Positions 30,941-37,892 of a stretch of 37,892 nucleotides of DNA are shown here, in pieces; position 1 is the first letter of the stretch, and each line of letters starts with the position of its first letter. This stretch comes from Candidatus Methylobacter oryzae (GTDB lineage: Bacteria; Pseudomonadota; Gammaproteobacteria; Methylococcales; Methylomonadaceae). A program made the position numbers and the translations under genes. The stretch spans positions 1 to 37,892 of the forward strand of contig CAMAUL010000031.1 in assembly GCA_945861405.1 (NCBI GenBank), read 5' to 3'. The notes beneath the pieces were generated by a model that saw nothing but the letters and a program-made list of their open reading frames with translations, ran no database searches and was not told the DNA's origin.

Positions 30941-30970
30941 GGGCAATCCCTTGTGGTTGCCCCCGCTTTT
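30940..30970. terminator. Hairpin after argG (REP-like)
   Basis: GGGGCAATC (30940-30948) pairs with GGTTGCCCC (30955-30963) with one T-G pair, followed by CGC and TTTT. It acts plausibly as a weak terminator. The GTAGGGGCA sequence belongs to the REP-like family seen at 9572 and 32480, and its first bases make the argG stop codon. The remaining space to 31133 holds a TATAAT (31020-31025) and a small CGGTAG/CTACCG hairpin (31034-31050), possibly the promoter region of the next gene. Confidence 0.55.
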
Positions 30971-31133
30971 GAATGGGGGGCGTATTTAAATAAAATGCCG
31001 GATTTGCCGATTAAGCTTGTATAATCCCGAGTCCGGTAGCGACACTACCGACAGTGTTTGTTATGAAAAATAATAATAGTTCGGTCAGGATGGTTGGTTG
31101 CCGTAGATTCCTGGGTTCGAGGGGACGAAATTA

Positions 31134-31745
31134 ATGAGTGATACAGAGAAGATAAGTTCAGTAGTGGAGACGTTGCACGGTAGCGCTTCTACGTCTTTGC
31201 AACGAATTTCTTCGCATCATGCATTAATGAAAGTTAACAGATTGTTGCTGACTGTAGTCTGTTTTTTGATGGCGGTCGTTTTGATCGGTGGCTATTTATT
31301 GCTTCCAAACGATAGCTTTATAACCCGATATAAAAGCGTTACCGCTACCGAAACCTATGCGGCTGAGATGAATCCGGTGGTGTCCGCCGAGGTTAACGCG
31401 CTGAAAGGGCAGCTGGTCGGTCTGGTCAGCGGTTCGATAGAAAGCAAATTAAACGCGTTGGAAGAAAGCATCCGGGTAGGTACCGTGTCCAGTTCCATCG
31501 GCACGATAGAAGACTTGAAAAACGATCTTAAAGTTCTTCGTAGCTATTCAGAACCCGCCAAGAAAGGCAAGGTGGTTGTTTCTAATGAGCAGTTAATGCA
31601 GGAAATGTCCCAATTAAAACGCCTGATCTATCTGAGTCTTGCTTCTTGCGGGTTGATGCTGGCAGCCGTTGCCGGTATCTGGATTAAAAATCGCTACCGC
31701 TTGCCTTATAAAGAAACCAAGGTAAGCTATTTGGGCAAGGATTAG
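31134..31745 (+). CDS. Two-TM membrane protein, function unknown
   Basis: Not recognised as a named family. A 203-residue protein with a soluble N-terminus (1-32), TM1 at about 33-57 (LLLTVVCFLMAVVLIGGYLLL), a mainly helical stretch (80-150, with EVNALKGQLVGL and ESKLNALEESI heptad-like leucines suggesting a coiled coil), then TM2 at about 160-182 (YLSLASCGLMLAAVAGIWIK) and a short basic tail. With both helices crossing the membrane, the central part would be periplasmic if the N-terminus is cytosolic. It is a single gene between argG and a divergent-pointing terminator. Role unknown. Confidence 0.65.
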   Translation: MSDTEKISSVVETLHGSASTSLQRISSHHALMKVNRLLLTVVCFLMAVVLIGGYLLLPNDSFITRYKSVTATETYAAEMNPVVSAEVNALKGQLVGLVSGSIESKLNALEESIRVGTVSSSIGTIEDLKNDLKVLRSYSEPAKKGKVVVSNEQLMQEMSQLKRLIYLSLASCGLMLAAVAGIWIKNRYRLPYKETKVSYLGKD

Positions 31746-31775
31746 TCTGTCACTACTCAGCTATCTAATAAATAT

Positions 31776-31865
31776 GGAACGCGGATGACGCTGATAATTA
31801 TGATTAAATAAGATTTTTTACGAATTATCTGTGATTATCATATCCATCTGCGTCATCAGCGTTCT
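31776..31865. repeat. 'Gaacgcggatgacgctgat' dyad repeat
   Basis: GGAACGCGGATGACGCTGAT (31776-31795) is mirrored by ATCTGCGTCATCAGCGTTCT (to 31864). It is the same family as the element broken at 11143-11250. The gap contains no gene. Confidence 0.7.
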
Positions 31866-31886
31866 ATTTTAGTTTTTTTTGGATAT

Positions 31887-31927
31887 AAAAAAGCCGCCCG
31901 AAGTCTATGACTTCGGGCGGCTTTTTT
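31887..31927. terminator. Bidirectional Rho-independent terminator
   Basis: A-run 31887-31892, stem GCCGCCCGAAGTC / GACTTCGGGCGGC (31893-31905, 31909-31921) with loop TAT, T-run 31922-31927. Symmetry allows it to stop both the plus-strand two-TM gene and the minus-strand cytochrome c gene. This is the clearest terminator in the window. Confidence 0.93.
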
Positions 31928-31942
31928 GTTTTCGATCAGGGA

Positions 31943-32281
31943 TTAATTGCCGCCCAGAAATTTGTATAAAGCATCAACTGCTTGGTCTTCGCCGTATCCA
32001 GCTTTAGTAACCGCTGGGTTTTTCATGATTTCAGCGATAGCTTTTGGCATGCCGCCTTTACCTTCTTTCAGAACGTTTTCGAATTTCGCTCTGTCCAGTT
32101 GGCCGCCTTTAATCAAAGTAGCTAATTGTGGATTTGAAGCGATGTCGTGGCAAGTGCCGCAACCGCGACCGAAAGCGCGCTCATAAATTTTCTTACCAAC
32201 ATCGCTGGCTTCGTCAGCGAATACTGATCCGCTTAAAGTGATTAAAGCAATACCTGCTAATGTGACTAATGTTTTTTTCAT
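31943..32281 (-). CDS. Periplasmic cytochrome c (class I, small)
   Basis: A 112-residue precursor with a Sec signal peptide (MKKTLVTLAGIALITLSGSVFA, cut before DE at about 22/23), leaving about 90 residues. Heme c binds at CGTCH (41-45); the likely axial Met is M78 in KGGMPKA. Class I shape with C-terminal YKFLGGN helix. GAGGAG upstream of ATG is a strong ribosome-binding site and a strong terminator follows. The likely job is shuttling electrons between periplasmic dehydrogenases and oxidases; no partner gene adjoins, so the partner is unknown. It stands as a single-gene transcription unit. Confidence 0.9.
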   Translation of the reverse strand: MKKTLVTLAGIALITLSGSVFADEASDVGKKIYERAFGRGCGTCHDIASNPQLATLIKGGQLDRAKFENVLKEGKGGMPKAIAEIMKNPAVTKAGYGEDQAVDALYKFLGGN

Positions 32282-32479
32282 ATTGTTCTCTCCTCGTGGT
32301 AGTAAAAAAAGAACTGCCGTTTCTTTTTAAAGAAAAAACAATTCAATTAAAAGTCAAACCCGGAAAGCATAGGGAATTTGACGGTAAAATTCAATCGTTT
32401 TATTTTTTATTTCCTCTTAAGTCTATTATCAACAACGGTTATGAACGATAACTGCAATCCGATAAGGCACAATCCGTAG

Positions 32480-32555
32480 GGTGCAATAGGCGTTAGCCGT
32501 ATTGCACCGTATGTTGGATTTTGAAAATGGCGCAATACGCTATCGCTATTGCGCC
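32480..32555. repeat. Pair of REP-like hairpins overlapping the cysG 3' end
   Basis: GGTGCAATA/TATTGCACC (32480-32488, 32500-32508) and GGCGCAATA/TATTGCGCC (32529-32537, 32547-32555), both with GTAGGG(T/C)GCAAT outer sequence, in opposite orientation. The second one includes the cysG stop (TAG on the minus strand at 32548-32546) and the last residues CRAQ. Confidence 0.8.
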
Positions 32556-33940
32556 CTACAAGTCTGAAACCAGCTCAGCTTGTCGTGCAGCGTGACTACC
32601 GTGCCGATAATAATCAGGGTGGGCGGCTTGATGTCTTGTCCTGCAACCTTGTCCGGCAAGGTTGCCAAGGTGCCGGTAACTACCTTTTGGTTGGAGGTAG
32701 TGCCTTGTTGCACAAGGGCGATAGGCAAATCTTCGGGGCTGCCGTGCGCAATCAGGGACTGGCAGATTTTTTCCAGCCCCGCCAGTCCCATATAGATGAC
32801 GATGGTTTGATTAGGCGCGGCAAGTTGCGTCCAGTTTAAATTGACGGAATTATCCTTCAAATGCCCGGTGACGAAGGTGCAAGATTGCGCATGATCCCGA
32901 TGGGTCAGCGGGATGCCAGCGTAGGTTGCGCAGCCGGAGGCCGCAGTAATGCCTGGAACCACCTGGAAATTAATACCTTGCTGCATCAAGGTTTCGATTT
33001 CTTCGCCGCCGCGGCCAAATATGAACGGATCGCCGCCTTTTAAGCGCACCACGCGCTTTCCGGCTTTAGCTAAATCTGCCAGCAGGGTATTGATCGATTC
33101 CTGCGGCAGCGCATGATTTTGCCGTTGTTTGCCGACATAAATCTTTTCGGCATCCCGGCGCGCCAAATCGAGAATTTCCGGCGAAACCAGCCGGTCATAA
33201 ACGACCACATCGGCCTGTTGCATCAAGCGTAGCGCACGGAAAGTCAACAGGTCAGGCGCGCCGGGACCTGCGCCAACCAGATAGACTTCGCCGGGATTAG
33301 TGTCTTGTTCTTGCTTAAGTAAGGTCTGCTCCAATTGTTGCTCGGCTTGCTGATGCTTGCCGGAGAAGACCAGTTCAGCGACGGAACCCTGCAAGATGTT
33401 TTCCCAGAAAATCCTGCGTTGGGCGGGTTGCTTGATATGCTGTTTGACCTTATCCCTGAACTTATCGGCCAAACCAGCCAGTTGACCGTAGGCCGGAGGA
33501 ATTGCGGCTTCTATTTTAGCCCTGAGCAGTCGGGCTAGCACCGGTGCGGCACCGCCCGAGGAGACCGCCGCAATAATCGGTGAGCGGTCGATAATGGCCG
33601 GAAAAATAAAGCTGCACAGCTCGGGATTATCGACCACATTAACCGGGATATTTTGCTCATCAGCCGTAAGGGCAACCAGGCGATTGGTTTCTGCATTATC
33701 TGTTGCCGAGACCACCAGCCTGAATACGCCAAGATCGGCGGGGGCGAAGGGCTTTTGTAGCAGCGTTAGCTTATGAGCCTGTTGCAGGCTTAATACCGCA
33801 GGACTTATCTCGCTGGCGATTACGGTGATGTTTGCACCGGCTCGCGCCAGCAATTCAATTTTTCGGGCGGCGATTTCGCCTGCGCCGACAACCAGGCAAG
33901 CCTGGTCTTTAAGCTTTAAAAATACGGGGAAATAATCCAT
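32546..33940 (-). CDS. cysG: Siroheme synthase (trifunctional)
   Basis: Makes siroheme from uroporphyrinogen III: two SAM-dependent methylations, oxidation by NAD, then iron insertion. The N-terminal part (1-210) is the precorrin-2 dehydrogenase/ferrochelatase with the NAD site [11 protein letters not shown] (18-28) and [12 protein letters not shown], whose Ser is phosphorylated in Salmonella CysG. From about 217 the SUMT domain follows: [62 protein letters not shown]. The 464-residue length is typical of the full CysG. Siroheme serves assimilatory sulfite and nitrite reductase. The last residues and stop codon lie in a REP hairpin. Divergent from a TusA-like gene. Confidence 0.96.
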   Translation of the reverse strand: MDYFPVFLKLKDQACLVVGAGEIAARKIELLARAGANITVIASEISPAVLSLQQAHKLTLLQKPFAPADLGVFRLVVSATDNAETNRLVALTADEQNIPVNVVDNPELCSFIFPAIIDRSPIIAAVSSGGAAPVLARLLRAKIEAAIPPAYGQLAGLADKFRDKVKQHIKQPAQRRIFWENILQGSVAELVFSGKHQQAEQQLEQTLLKQEQDTNPGEVYLVGAGPGAPDLLTFRALRLMQQADVVVYDRLVSPEILDLARRDAEKIYVGKQRQNHALPQESINTLLADLAKAGKRVVRLKGGDPFIFGRGGEEIETLMQQGINFQVVPGITAASGCATYAGIPLTHRDHAQSCTFVTGHLKDNSVNLNWTQLAAPNQTIVIYMGLAGLEKICQSLIAHGSPEDLPIALVQQGTTSNQKVVTGTLATLPDKVAGQDIKPPTLIIIGTVVTLHDKLSWFQTCRAQ

Positions 33941-34019
33941 GAAGTTACGATGATGCTAGGATTTAAAAGAGGATGGTATTATAAGCGCACCCAACTTAGT
34001 TGAGAAAACTTAAAAGCTC

Positions 34020-34250
34020 ATGATTGAATTTAACCTGGAAGTCGATGCCAGCGGATTGAACTGTCCACTACCGTTGTTGCGCCTGAAAAAAGCCTTGATG
34101 GACATGGCTAGTGGCGATGTTGTTAAGGTGATCGCAACCGATCCTGCCGCACATCTGGACTTTGGCGTTTATTCCGACCAGACCGGGCATCAAATCGTTT
34201 ACTTGATAAAAGAATCCAATAAGCAGATCTTTTATTTCAAAAAGAAATGA
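34020..34250 (+). CDS. TusA-family sulfurtransferase
   Basis: A 76-residue TusA/SirA-fold protein. The sulfur-carrying Cys is C15 in LEVDASGLNCPLPLLRLKKAL, the C-P-x-P motif. The following VVKVIATDPAAHLDFGVYSDQTGHQIV strand and helix fit the family. TusA relays persulfide in tRNA 2-thiouridine, molybdopterin or sulfur-oxidation pathways; with no tusBCDE or dsr genes nearby, the target is unknown. It may link functionally to cysG as a sulfur gene, but they are divergent, 79 bp apart. Its last 14 bp overlap the 3' end of the opposite gene. Molybdenum cofactor assembly (mobA) is also encoded in this window. Confidence 0.85.
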   Translation: MIEFNLEVDASGLNCPLPLLRLKKALMDMASGDVVKVIATDPAAHLDFGVYSDQTGHQIVYLIKESNKQIFYFKKK

Positions 34251-34758
34251 TGTTGGCTGGAAATGCGGCCTTCCATGCCTGAAGCTTTTGCTGATAGGAA
34301 AGGGCCGCATGCGCAGGACTGGTGGAGGGAAGGCGCATATAGCTGACAGGTACAGCGCTGACGCTAGGCAATACATACTGTCGGTAGGCCGACTCCGCTT
34401 TTGCGCCGTTGAACAACACCGTACGGATCTTGTCATGGACATCAAAAAAGTCATGAAAGTCATTAGCCGTGATCGAGTCGGCGTCAATGCTTGCGTCCAG
34501 GCTGCCGACCCGCGCACAGGATTGCAACACATCCCAGACTGCGATGTGGGCTTTTTTCAGCTTATCTAGTCGGGTTTCATAGGCAGCGTCCGGGTCAAAC
34601 CCGAGCAAGTGCTCCATGATTTTCCAGAACGCATTGCGGCGATTGGCATAATACCGGCCTGCCGCTAAAGACTCCTGTCCGGGCATGCTGCCCAGAATCA
34701 ATAGCTCGGAATTCGAATCGGCGATGGGTTCGAAACAGAATAACAGTGGATTTGTCAT
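34237..34758 (-). CDS. DNA-deoxyinosine glycosylase (UDG family 6, HDG)
   Basis: Predicted base-excision repair enzyme of the hypoxanthine-DNA glycosylase group. In this 173-residue protein, LLILGSMPGQESLAAG is motif 1 (G-S-x-P-G-x-x-S), YYANRRNAFWKIMEHL is the conserved helix after it, and MRLPSTSPAHAAL is motif 2 with the intercalating region. The family removes hypoxanthine (deaminated adenine) and lacks classic uracil activity, so the role is protection from deamination. Its C-terminal stop overlaps the tusA-like gene stop by 14 bp on the opposite strand. The start ATG 34758 gives a typical N-terminus. No other repair gene adjoins. Confidence 0.88.
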   Translation of the reverse strand: MTNPLLFCFEPIADSNSELLILGSMPGQESLAAGRYYANRRNAFWKIMEHLLGFDPDAAYETRLDKLKKAHIAVWDVLQSCARVGSLDASIDADSITANDFHDFFDVHDKIRTVLFNGAKAESAYRQYVLPSVSAVPVSYMRLPSTSPAHAALSYQQKLQAWKAAFPANIISF

Positions 34759-34878
34759 GTATCGGATCCAAACAATGTAATAAGTCAGGCAGCTTTCAAA
34801 GTTAGATTTATAATGCCGTAGAAGTCAGCACAAGTCATCAAAACAAATTATCCAAACACAAACTCGAGTTTAAACAAA

Positions 34879-37740
34879 ATGGTTAAACGAAGTATTTTTA
34901 GGAAACTGCTCGTTACGATGGTGGGTTTAATTATCGCCTTGTTGACGATGTTGACCATAGTCCAGATTCAGTTTCAAAAAGAGGTGTTTGAAAAGGAATT
35001 GGATAAACGCATTGTGCTGATGAAAGGCAAACTAATCGATGGAGGCCATATTCTATCCGATAACTTATCAGCGCAGGTTAAGAATGGTATCGCTTCGGCT
35101 AATATTTCCCTGGTCGCCGACCAGTTAAAAAAAGCGGTGCAGGAAAATAAAGAGCTTCATTACATTATCTTGATGGACGCTTCAGGCATGGCTTATATTC
35201 ATACGCTAAAGCCGCAGCTGGAACAGGGGAGGTTGTCGGAAAAAGAGGATTTGTTTGCGATGGCTCAAAAGTCGGTAACGGTTAATGAGTATGTCGCCGA
35301 CGGAAAACCCATTATGGAATTTATCATGCCGATTCAAGTGAGCTCCGAATCTTGGGGGGTGCTACGGCTGGGTTTCTCGTTGGATATTCTAAATCAGGAG
35401 ATTGTTAATTCACGAAAGGAAAGTACCCGTCAAATCCGCGAAATGATAGAGCGGTTGTTAATCATCACGGTCATATTCATCCTGGTTGGCGCTTTTGTCG
35501 TATTGCTGGTATCTGAACGCCTGTCCAGGCCGCTGATGCACTTGACTTTATTGGCTAACGAGTTGGCTCGCGGCAATTTTACGGTTAGCGATAAGGTGGA
35601 CAAAAAACGCCAGGACGGTGAAATTGGCGCACTAACGAAAGCATTTGTGCAGATGGCTGAGAATTTGAAAATTTCTTACGACAAGCTTGAAGAATACAGC
35701 CGAACCCTGGAGCAAAAAGTAATAAGCCGCACTGCCGAACTGGCCAAAGCACGGGATCAGGCGATAGCCGCCGATAAAAGCAAGTCGGAGTTTCTTTCGA
35801 TGATGAGTCATGAGATTCGAACCCCGATGAATGCGATTATCGGGATGAACCGGTTGGCGTTGCAGACAGATCTGACAGCAAAACAGCAGGATTATTTGAC
35901 TAAAGTTCAGGTTGCTTCGCGTGCATTGCTGGGGATCATTAACGATATTTTAGACTTCTCCAAAATCGAGGCCGGAAAGCTGGAGCTGGAAATCATTCCG
36001 TTTAACTTGGATGATGTGCTGAATGATCTTGCCGGTTTGATGGCTGACAGAGCCGAAGAAAAAGACTTGCAGATACATTTTAATGTCGCCGACGATGTGC
36101 CTGCGCATTTGATGGGCGATCCGCTAAGGCTGGGTCAGGTGTTGCTTAATTTAGTCGGCAACGCGATAAAATTTACCCGTTCAGGCGGGATTTTTATCAA
36201 TGTTGCGTTGGCAGAAGCCGGTGCGGACAAAATTAGGCTTGAGTTTTCCGTTAAAGATACCGGCATAGGTCTGACAGCAGAACAAATAGGCGGATTATTT
36301 CAGTCCTTTAGCCAAGCCGATAAATCCACCACCCGCGAGTACGGCGGCACAGGACTGGGTTTGGCAATATGCAAGCGGATGGTGTCGATGATGCATGGCG
36401 ACATTCAGGTAAACAGTGAAATAGGGCAGGGCAGCACCTTTATCTTTACCGCCGTCTTTGGTCAACTTCAGGGGGCAGCGCAAAAGCGGGCGGCCTCGCG
36501 CGATGCTTTTCGCGGCATCAATGCATTAGTGGTGGATGGCGACACGTCATCGCGTGAGGCATTAGGCTTGTATTTGGAAACTTTTTATTTTCAAGTGACC
36601 CAAGTAAGCACCGGTGAGCAAGCTATCCAACTGTTGGAAAACGCACAGGTTAAAAACCCTTATCAGCTGGTGCTGATGGACTGGAACTTGCCAAAAATGG
36701 ATGGCATTACGGCTGCGCGCCAGATTAAAAATAGTCTTAACATTGCCAGCATTCCGCACATTATCATGATAACCACTCATAACAGGGAAGATATTGAGCC
36801 GCGATCAGCCGAGTTAAATCTGGATGGTTTCCTGGTTAAGCCGGTGCATCCGTCGGCGCTGTTTAATGCGGTTATTGAGGCGTTCGGTCATGACGAGTCT
36901 TCTGTCTTGCCAGCCCATCGCTCGGGGGCTGAGGACGAAGCGCTGCATAAAATTAAAGGCGCGAAATTGTTGTTGGTGGAAGACAATCACATTAACCAGC
37001 AGGTCGCGAAAGAAACGCTGGAGATGGAGGGTTTTGACGTCACCATTGCCGAGGATGGACAAGATGCCGTTCAAAAAATACGGGCTAACTATTTTGATGC
37101 GGTATTAATGGACTTGCAAATGCCGGTTATGGATGGTTATCAAGCAACCCGAATCATACGCTCCGAAGCGAAATTTGATGACTTGCCTATTATTGCGATG
37201 ACCGCTCATGCACTGAGCGATGTCAGGGAGAAATGTCTGCATATCGGCATGAACGGCTATGTAACCAAGCCTTTAGACGTCGATGAGTTATTGGCAAGCC
37301 TCGTTGACTTTATTAAACCGTTGCAAAAAACGCCGGATGCTTGTTTGGAGCAAGTAGTTCAGCAAAGAGAACTATTATTGCCGGAACTGTTGCCCGGCAT
37401 CGATATGTCGCAGGGTTTAAAAAACATGGTAGGAAATGTACAGCTGTTTTGCGACTTGCTGGCAAAATTTCAGCAGAGCTATAGCGATGCCCAGGCCCGA
37501 TTGGAGGCTTTATTGCAGGCGGGCGATGTCGATTCCGCTTTGAATTTGCTCCATGCCATGAAAGGCGTGGCGGCCAATCTCGCCATGCCGGAATTGAGGT
37601 CATGCATAGTCGCGTTGGAGCAGACCCTTGGTACGCCATCGGACTATGAGCCTGGACTGTTAGCCGACTTTGCCAGCGCTCAAAACAGGGTGCTTGAGTC
37701 GGTTGCTCAGTTGCGCAAGGCTAACGGGCAGGATACCTAG
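34879..37740 (+). CDS. Hybrid sensor kinase with two receivers and Hpt (BarA-like)
   Basis: A 953-residue inner-membrane phosphorelay protein. TM1 (about 9-29) and TM2 (about 197-217) frame a periplasmic Cache-like sensor; a HAMP domain follows (SERLSRPLMHL ... QMAENL). The kinase core has phospho-acceptor H311 in MSHEIRTPMNAIIGM, the N box NLVGNAIKFT, DTGIGL and GGTGLGLAICKRMV. Receiver 1 carries D601 in LMDWNLPKMDG but its acidic pocket reads VVDGD where VVDD is usual; receiver 2 is canonical with VEDNHINQQV and D745 in LMDLQMPVMDG. The Hpt domain has H892 in LLHAMKGVAANLAM. The layout resembles BarA/GacS family or related TorS-like kinases; output regulator not in the window. The stop codon TAG forms the target of an IS5-type insertion. 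Confidence 0.93.
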   Translation: MVKRSIFRKLLVTMVGLIIALLTMLTIVQIQFQKEVFEKELDKRIVLMKGKLIDGGHILSDNLSAQVKNGIASANISLVADQLKKAVQENKELHYIILMDASGMAYIHTLKPQLEQGRLSEKEDLFAMAQKSVTVNEYVADGKPIMEFIMPIQVSSESWGVLRLGFSLDILNQEIVNSRKESTRQIREMIERLLIITVIFILVGAFVVLLVSERLSRPLMHLTLLANELARGNFTVSDKVDKKRQDGEIGALTKAFVQMAENLKISYDKLEEYSRTLEQKVISRTAELAKARDQAIAADKSKSEFLSMMSHEIRTPMNAIIGMNRLALQTDLTAKQQDYLTKVQVASRALLGIINDILDFSKIEAGKLELEIIPFNLDDVLNDLAGLMADRAEEKDLQIHFNVADDVPAHLMGDPLRLGQVLLNLVGNAIKFTRSGGIFINVALAEAGADKIRLEFSVKDTGIGLTAEQIGGLFQSFSQADKSTTREYGGTGLGLAICKRMVSMMHGDIQVNSEIGQGSTFIFTAVFGQLQGAAQKRAASRDAFRGINALVVDGDTSSREALGLYLETFYFQVTQVSTGEQAIQLLENAQVKNPYQLVLMDWNLPKMDGITAARQIKNSLNIASIPHIIMITTHNREDIEPRSAELNLDGFLVKPVHPSALFNAVIEAFGHDESSVLPAHRSGAEDEALHKIKGAKLLLVEDNHINQQVAKETLEMEGFDVTIAEDGQDAVQKIRANYFDAVLMDLQMPVMDGYQATRIIRSEAKFDDLPIIAMTAHALSDVREKCLHIGMNGYVTKPLDVDELLASLVDFIKPLQKTPDACLEQVVQQRELLLPELLPGIDMSQGLKNMVGNVQLFCDLLAKFQQSYSDAQARLEALLQAGDVDSALNLLHAMKGVAANLAMPELRSCIVALEQTLGTPSDYEPGLLADFASAQNRVLESVAQLRKANGQDT

Positions 37741-37892
37741 GGAAGCGCTGATTTAATCGTCCGATAATGAGATAATATCGGCATTAATCGAAACAACACC
37801 AATGCCCCTATGACCTATCAAACCAGTTTTGCCGACCTCGACTATAACCACAAAAAACGCCTGACCAGAAGGGAAGTATTTTTGAACGAAAT
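37737..37892 (+). mobile_element. IS5-type insertion sequence, left end (runs off window)
   Basis: CTAG (37737-37740), which includes the kinase stop codon, is followed by GGAAGCGCTGATTTAATCG, resembling the GGAAGG-type terminal repeats of IS5 elements. IS5 duplicates YTAR, of which CTAG is a case, so this is the likely target site. The transposase start follows 69 bp inside. The other end and the matching CTAG are outside the window. Confidence 0.75.
37810..37892 (+). CDS. IS5-family transposase, N-terminal fragment
   Basis: From ATG 37810 the frame reads MTYQTSFADLDYNHKKRL then TRREVFLNE up to the window end. IS5 transposases begin M-x-x-Q-x-x-F-A-D-x-x-x-x-x-K-R-x-x-T-R-x-E-x-F-L, so the match is clear over 27 residues. 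The DDE core is beyond the edge. The element sits in the same direction as the kinase gene and its promoter region could affect, or be read from, upstream transcription. Confidence 0.82.
   Translation, partial: MTYQTSFADLDYNHKKRLTRREVFLNE

Noticed and set aside
1..37892. CRISPR array
   Set aside because: Repeats are palindromic, varied in length and irregularly spaced; no regular repeat-spacer pattern and no cas genes.
1..37892. tRNA, rRNA or riboswitch
   Set aside because: I found no cloverleaf with a CCA-type acceptor, no rRNA-like stretch and no recognisable riboswitch core in the gaps.

Overview
The window looks like chromosome from a gammaproteobacterial methanotroph (Methylococcales type). 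The main pointers are a 6-phosphofructokinase with the pyrophosphate-type GGDD active site close to fructose-1,6-bisphosphatase (the sugar-phosphate core of a RuMP methylotroph), a GH57 glycogen-branching-type enzyme, nadK-recN, TrhP, IspH and CysG proteins of gammaproteobacterial type, and intergenic DNA crowded with REP-like and other palindromic repeats. The assignment rests on gene content only; no 16S or marker search was possible.

Layout. 1-450: end of an IS30-type element running off the left edge, abutting the C-terminal remnant of a REP-associated tyrosine transposase and one REP hairpin. 535-2013: a stand-alone radical SAM/SPASM maturase. 2249-3563: two toxin-antitoxin modules arranged tail to tail (Phd/PIN on +, RHH/MazF on -), each with a visible operator palindrome. 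4071-5414: a PhoQ-like histidine kinase with no response regulator beside it. 5929-9561: nadK, recN and an agmatine deiminase family gene. 9614-16868: mostly minus-strand housekeeping genes (ispH, rraA, trhP, dtd, a gamma-glutamylcyclotransferase-like gene, pfp, fbp) plus a plus-strand DUF2897 micro-gene, separated by palindrome clusters.

17185-23511 is the most unusual part: a small unknown gene, a DUF4912-like protein, a GH57 glucan branching enzyme, a protein with two starch-binding-like (CBM21-type) modules fused to an endonuclease/exonuclease/phosphatase (EEP) domain, and a two-motif phospholipase-D-family protein with its own beta-rich N-terminal domain. All the catalytic EEP residues are present. 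I read this as a candidate alpha-glucan-associated phosphoesterase system, possibly a bacterial analogue of eukaryotic glucan phosphatases, which also join a carbohydrate-binding module to a phosphatase. That function is inference.

23652-37740: a small lipoprotein, a Uma2 nuclease, mobA, a DUF29 protein, a large NIT/HAMP/PAS/GGDEF/EAL c-di-GMP enzyme with a 9-residue tandem duplication that doubles its RxxD inhibitory site, argG, a two-TM protein, a small cytochrome c with a strong bidirectional terminator, cysG, a TusA-like gene, a family-6 (HDG) uracil/hypoxanthine-DNA glycosylase and a BarA-like hybrid kinase. At 37741 an IS5-type element begins directly after the kinase stop codon, which lies in its CTAG target site.

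Repeats are a theme of their own. Several families (REP hairpins, gggca-type hairpins, 'acggatgacac' dyads, 'caaagcc' hairpins, a 'gcatggatgcaggagg' family) are nested in one another, supply stop codons to argG and cysG, and in two places (trhP 5' end, DUF4912 gene) a 47-bp element enters or abuts coding sequence.
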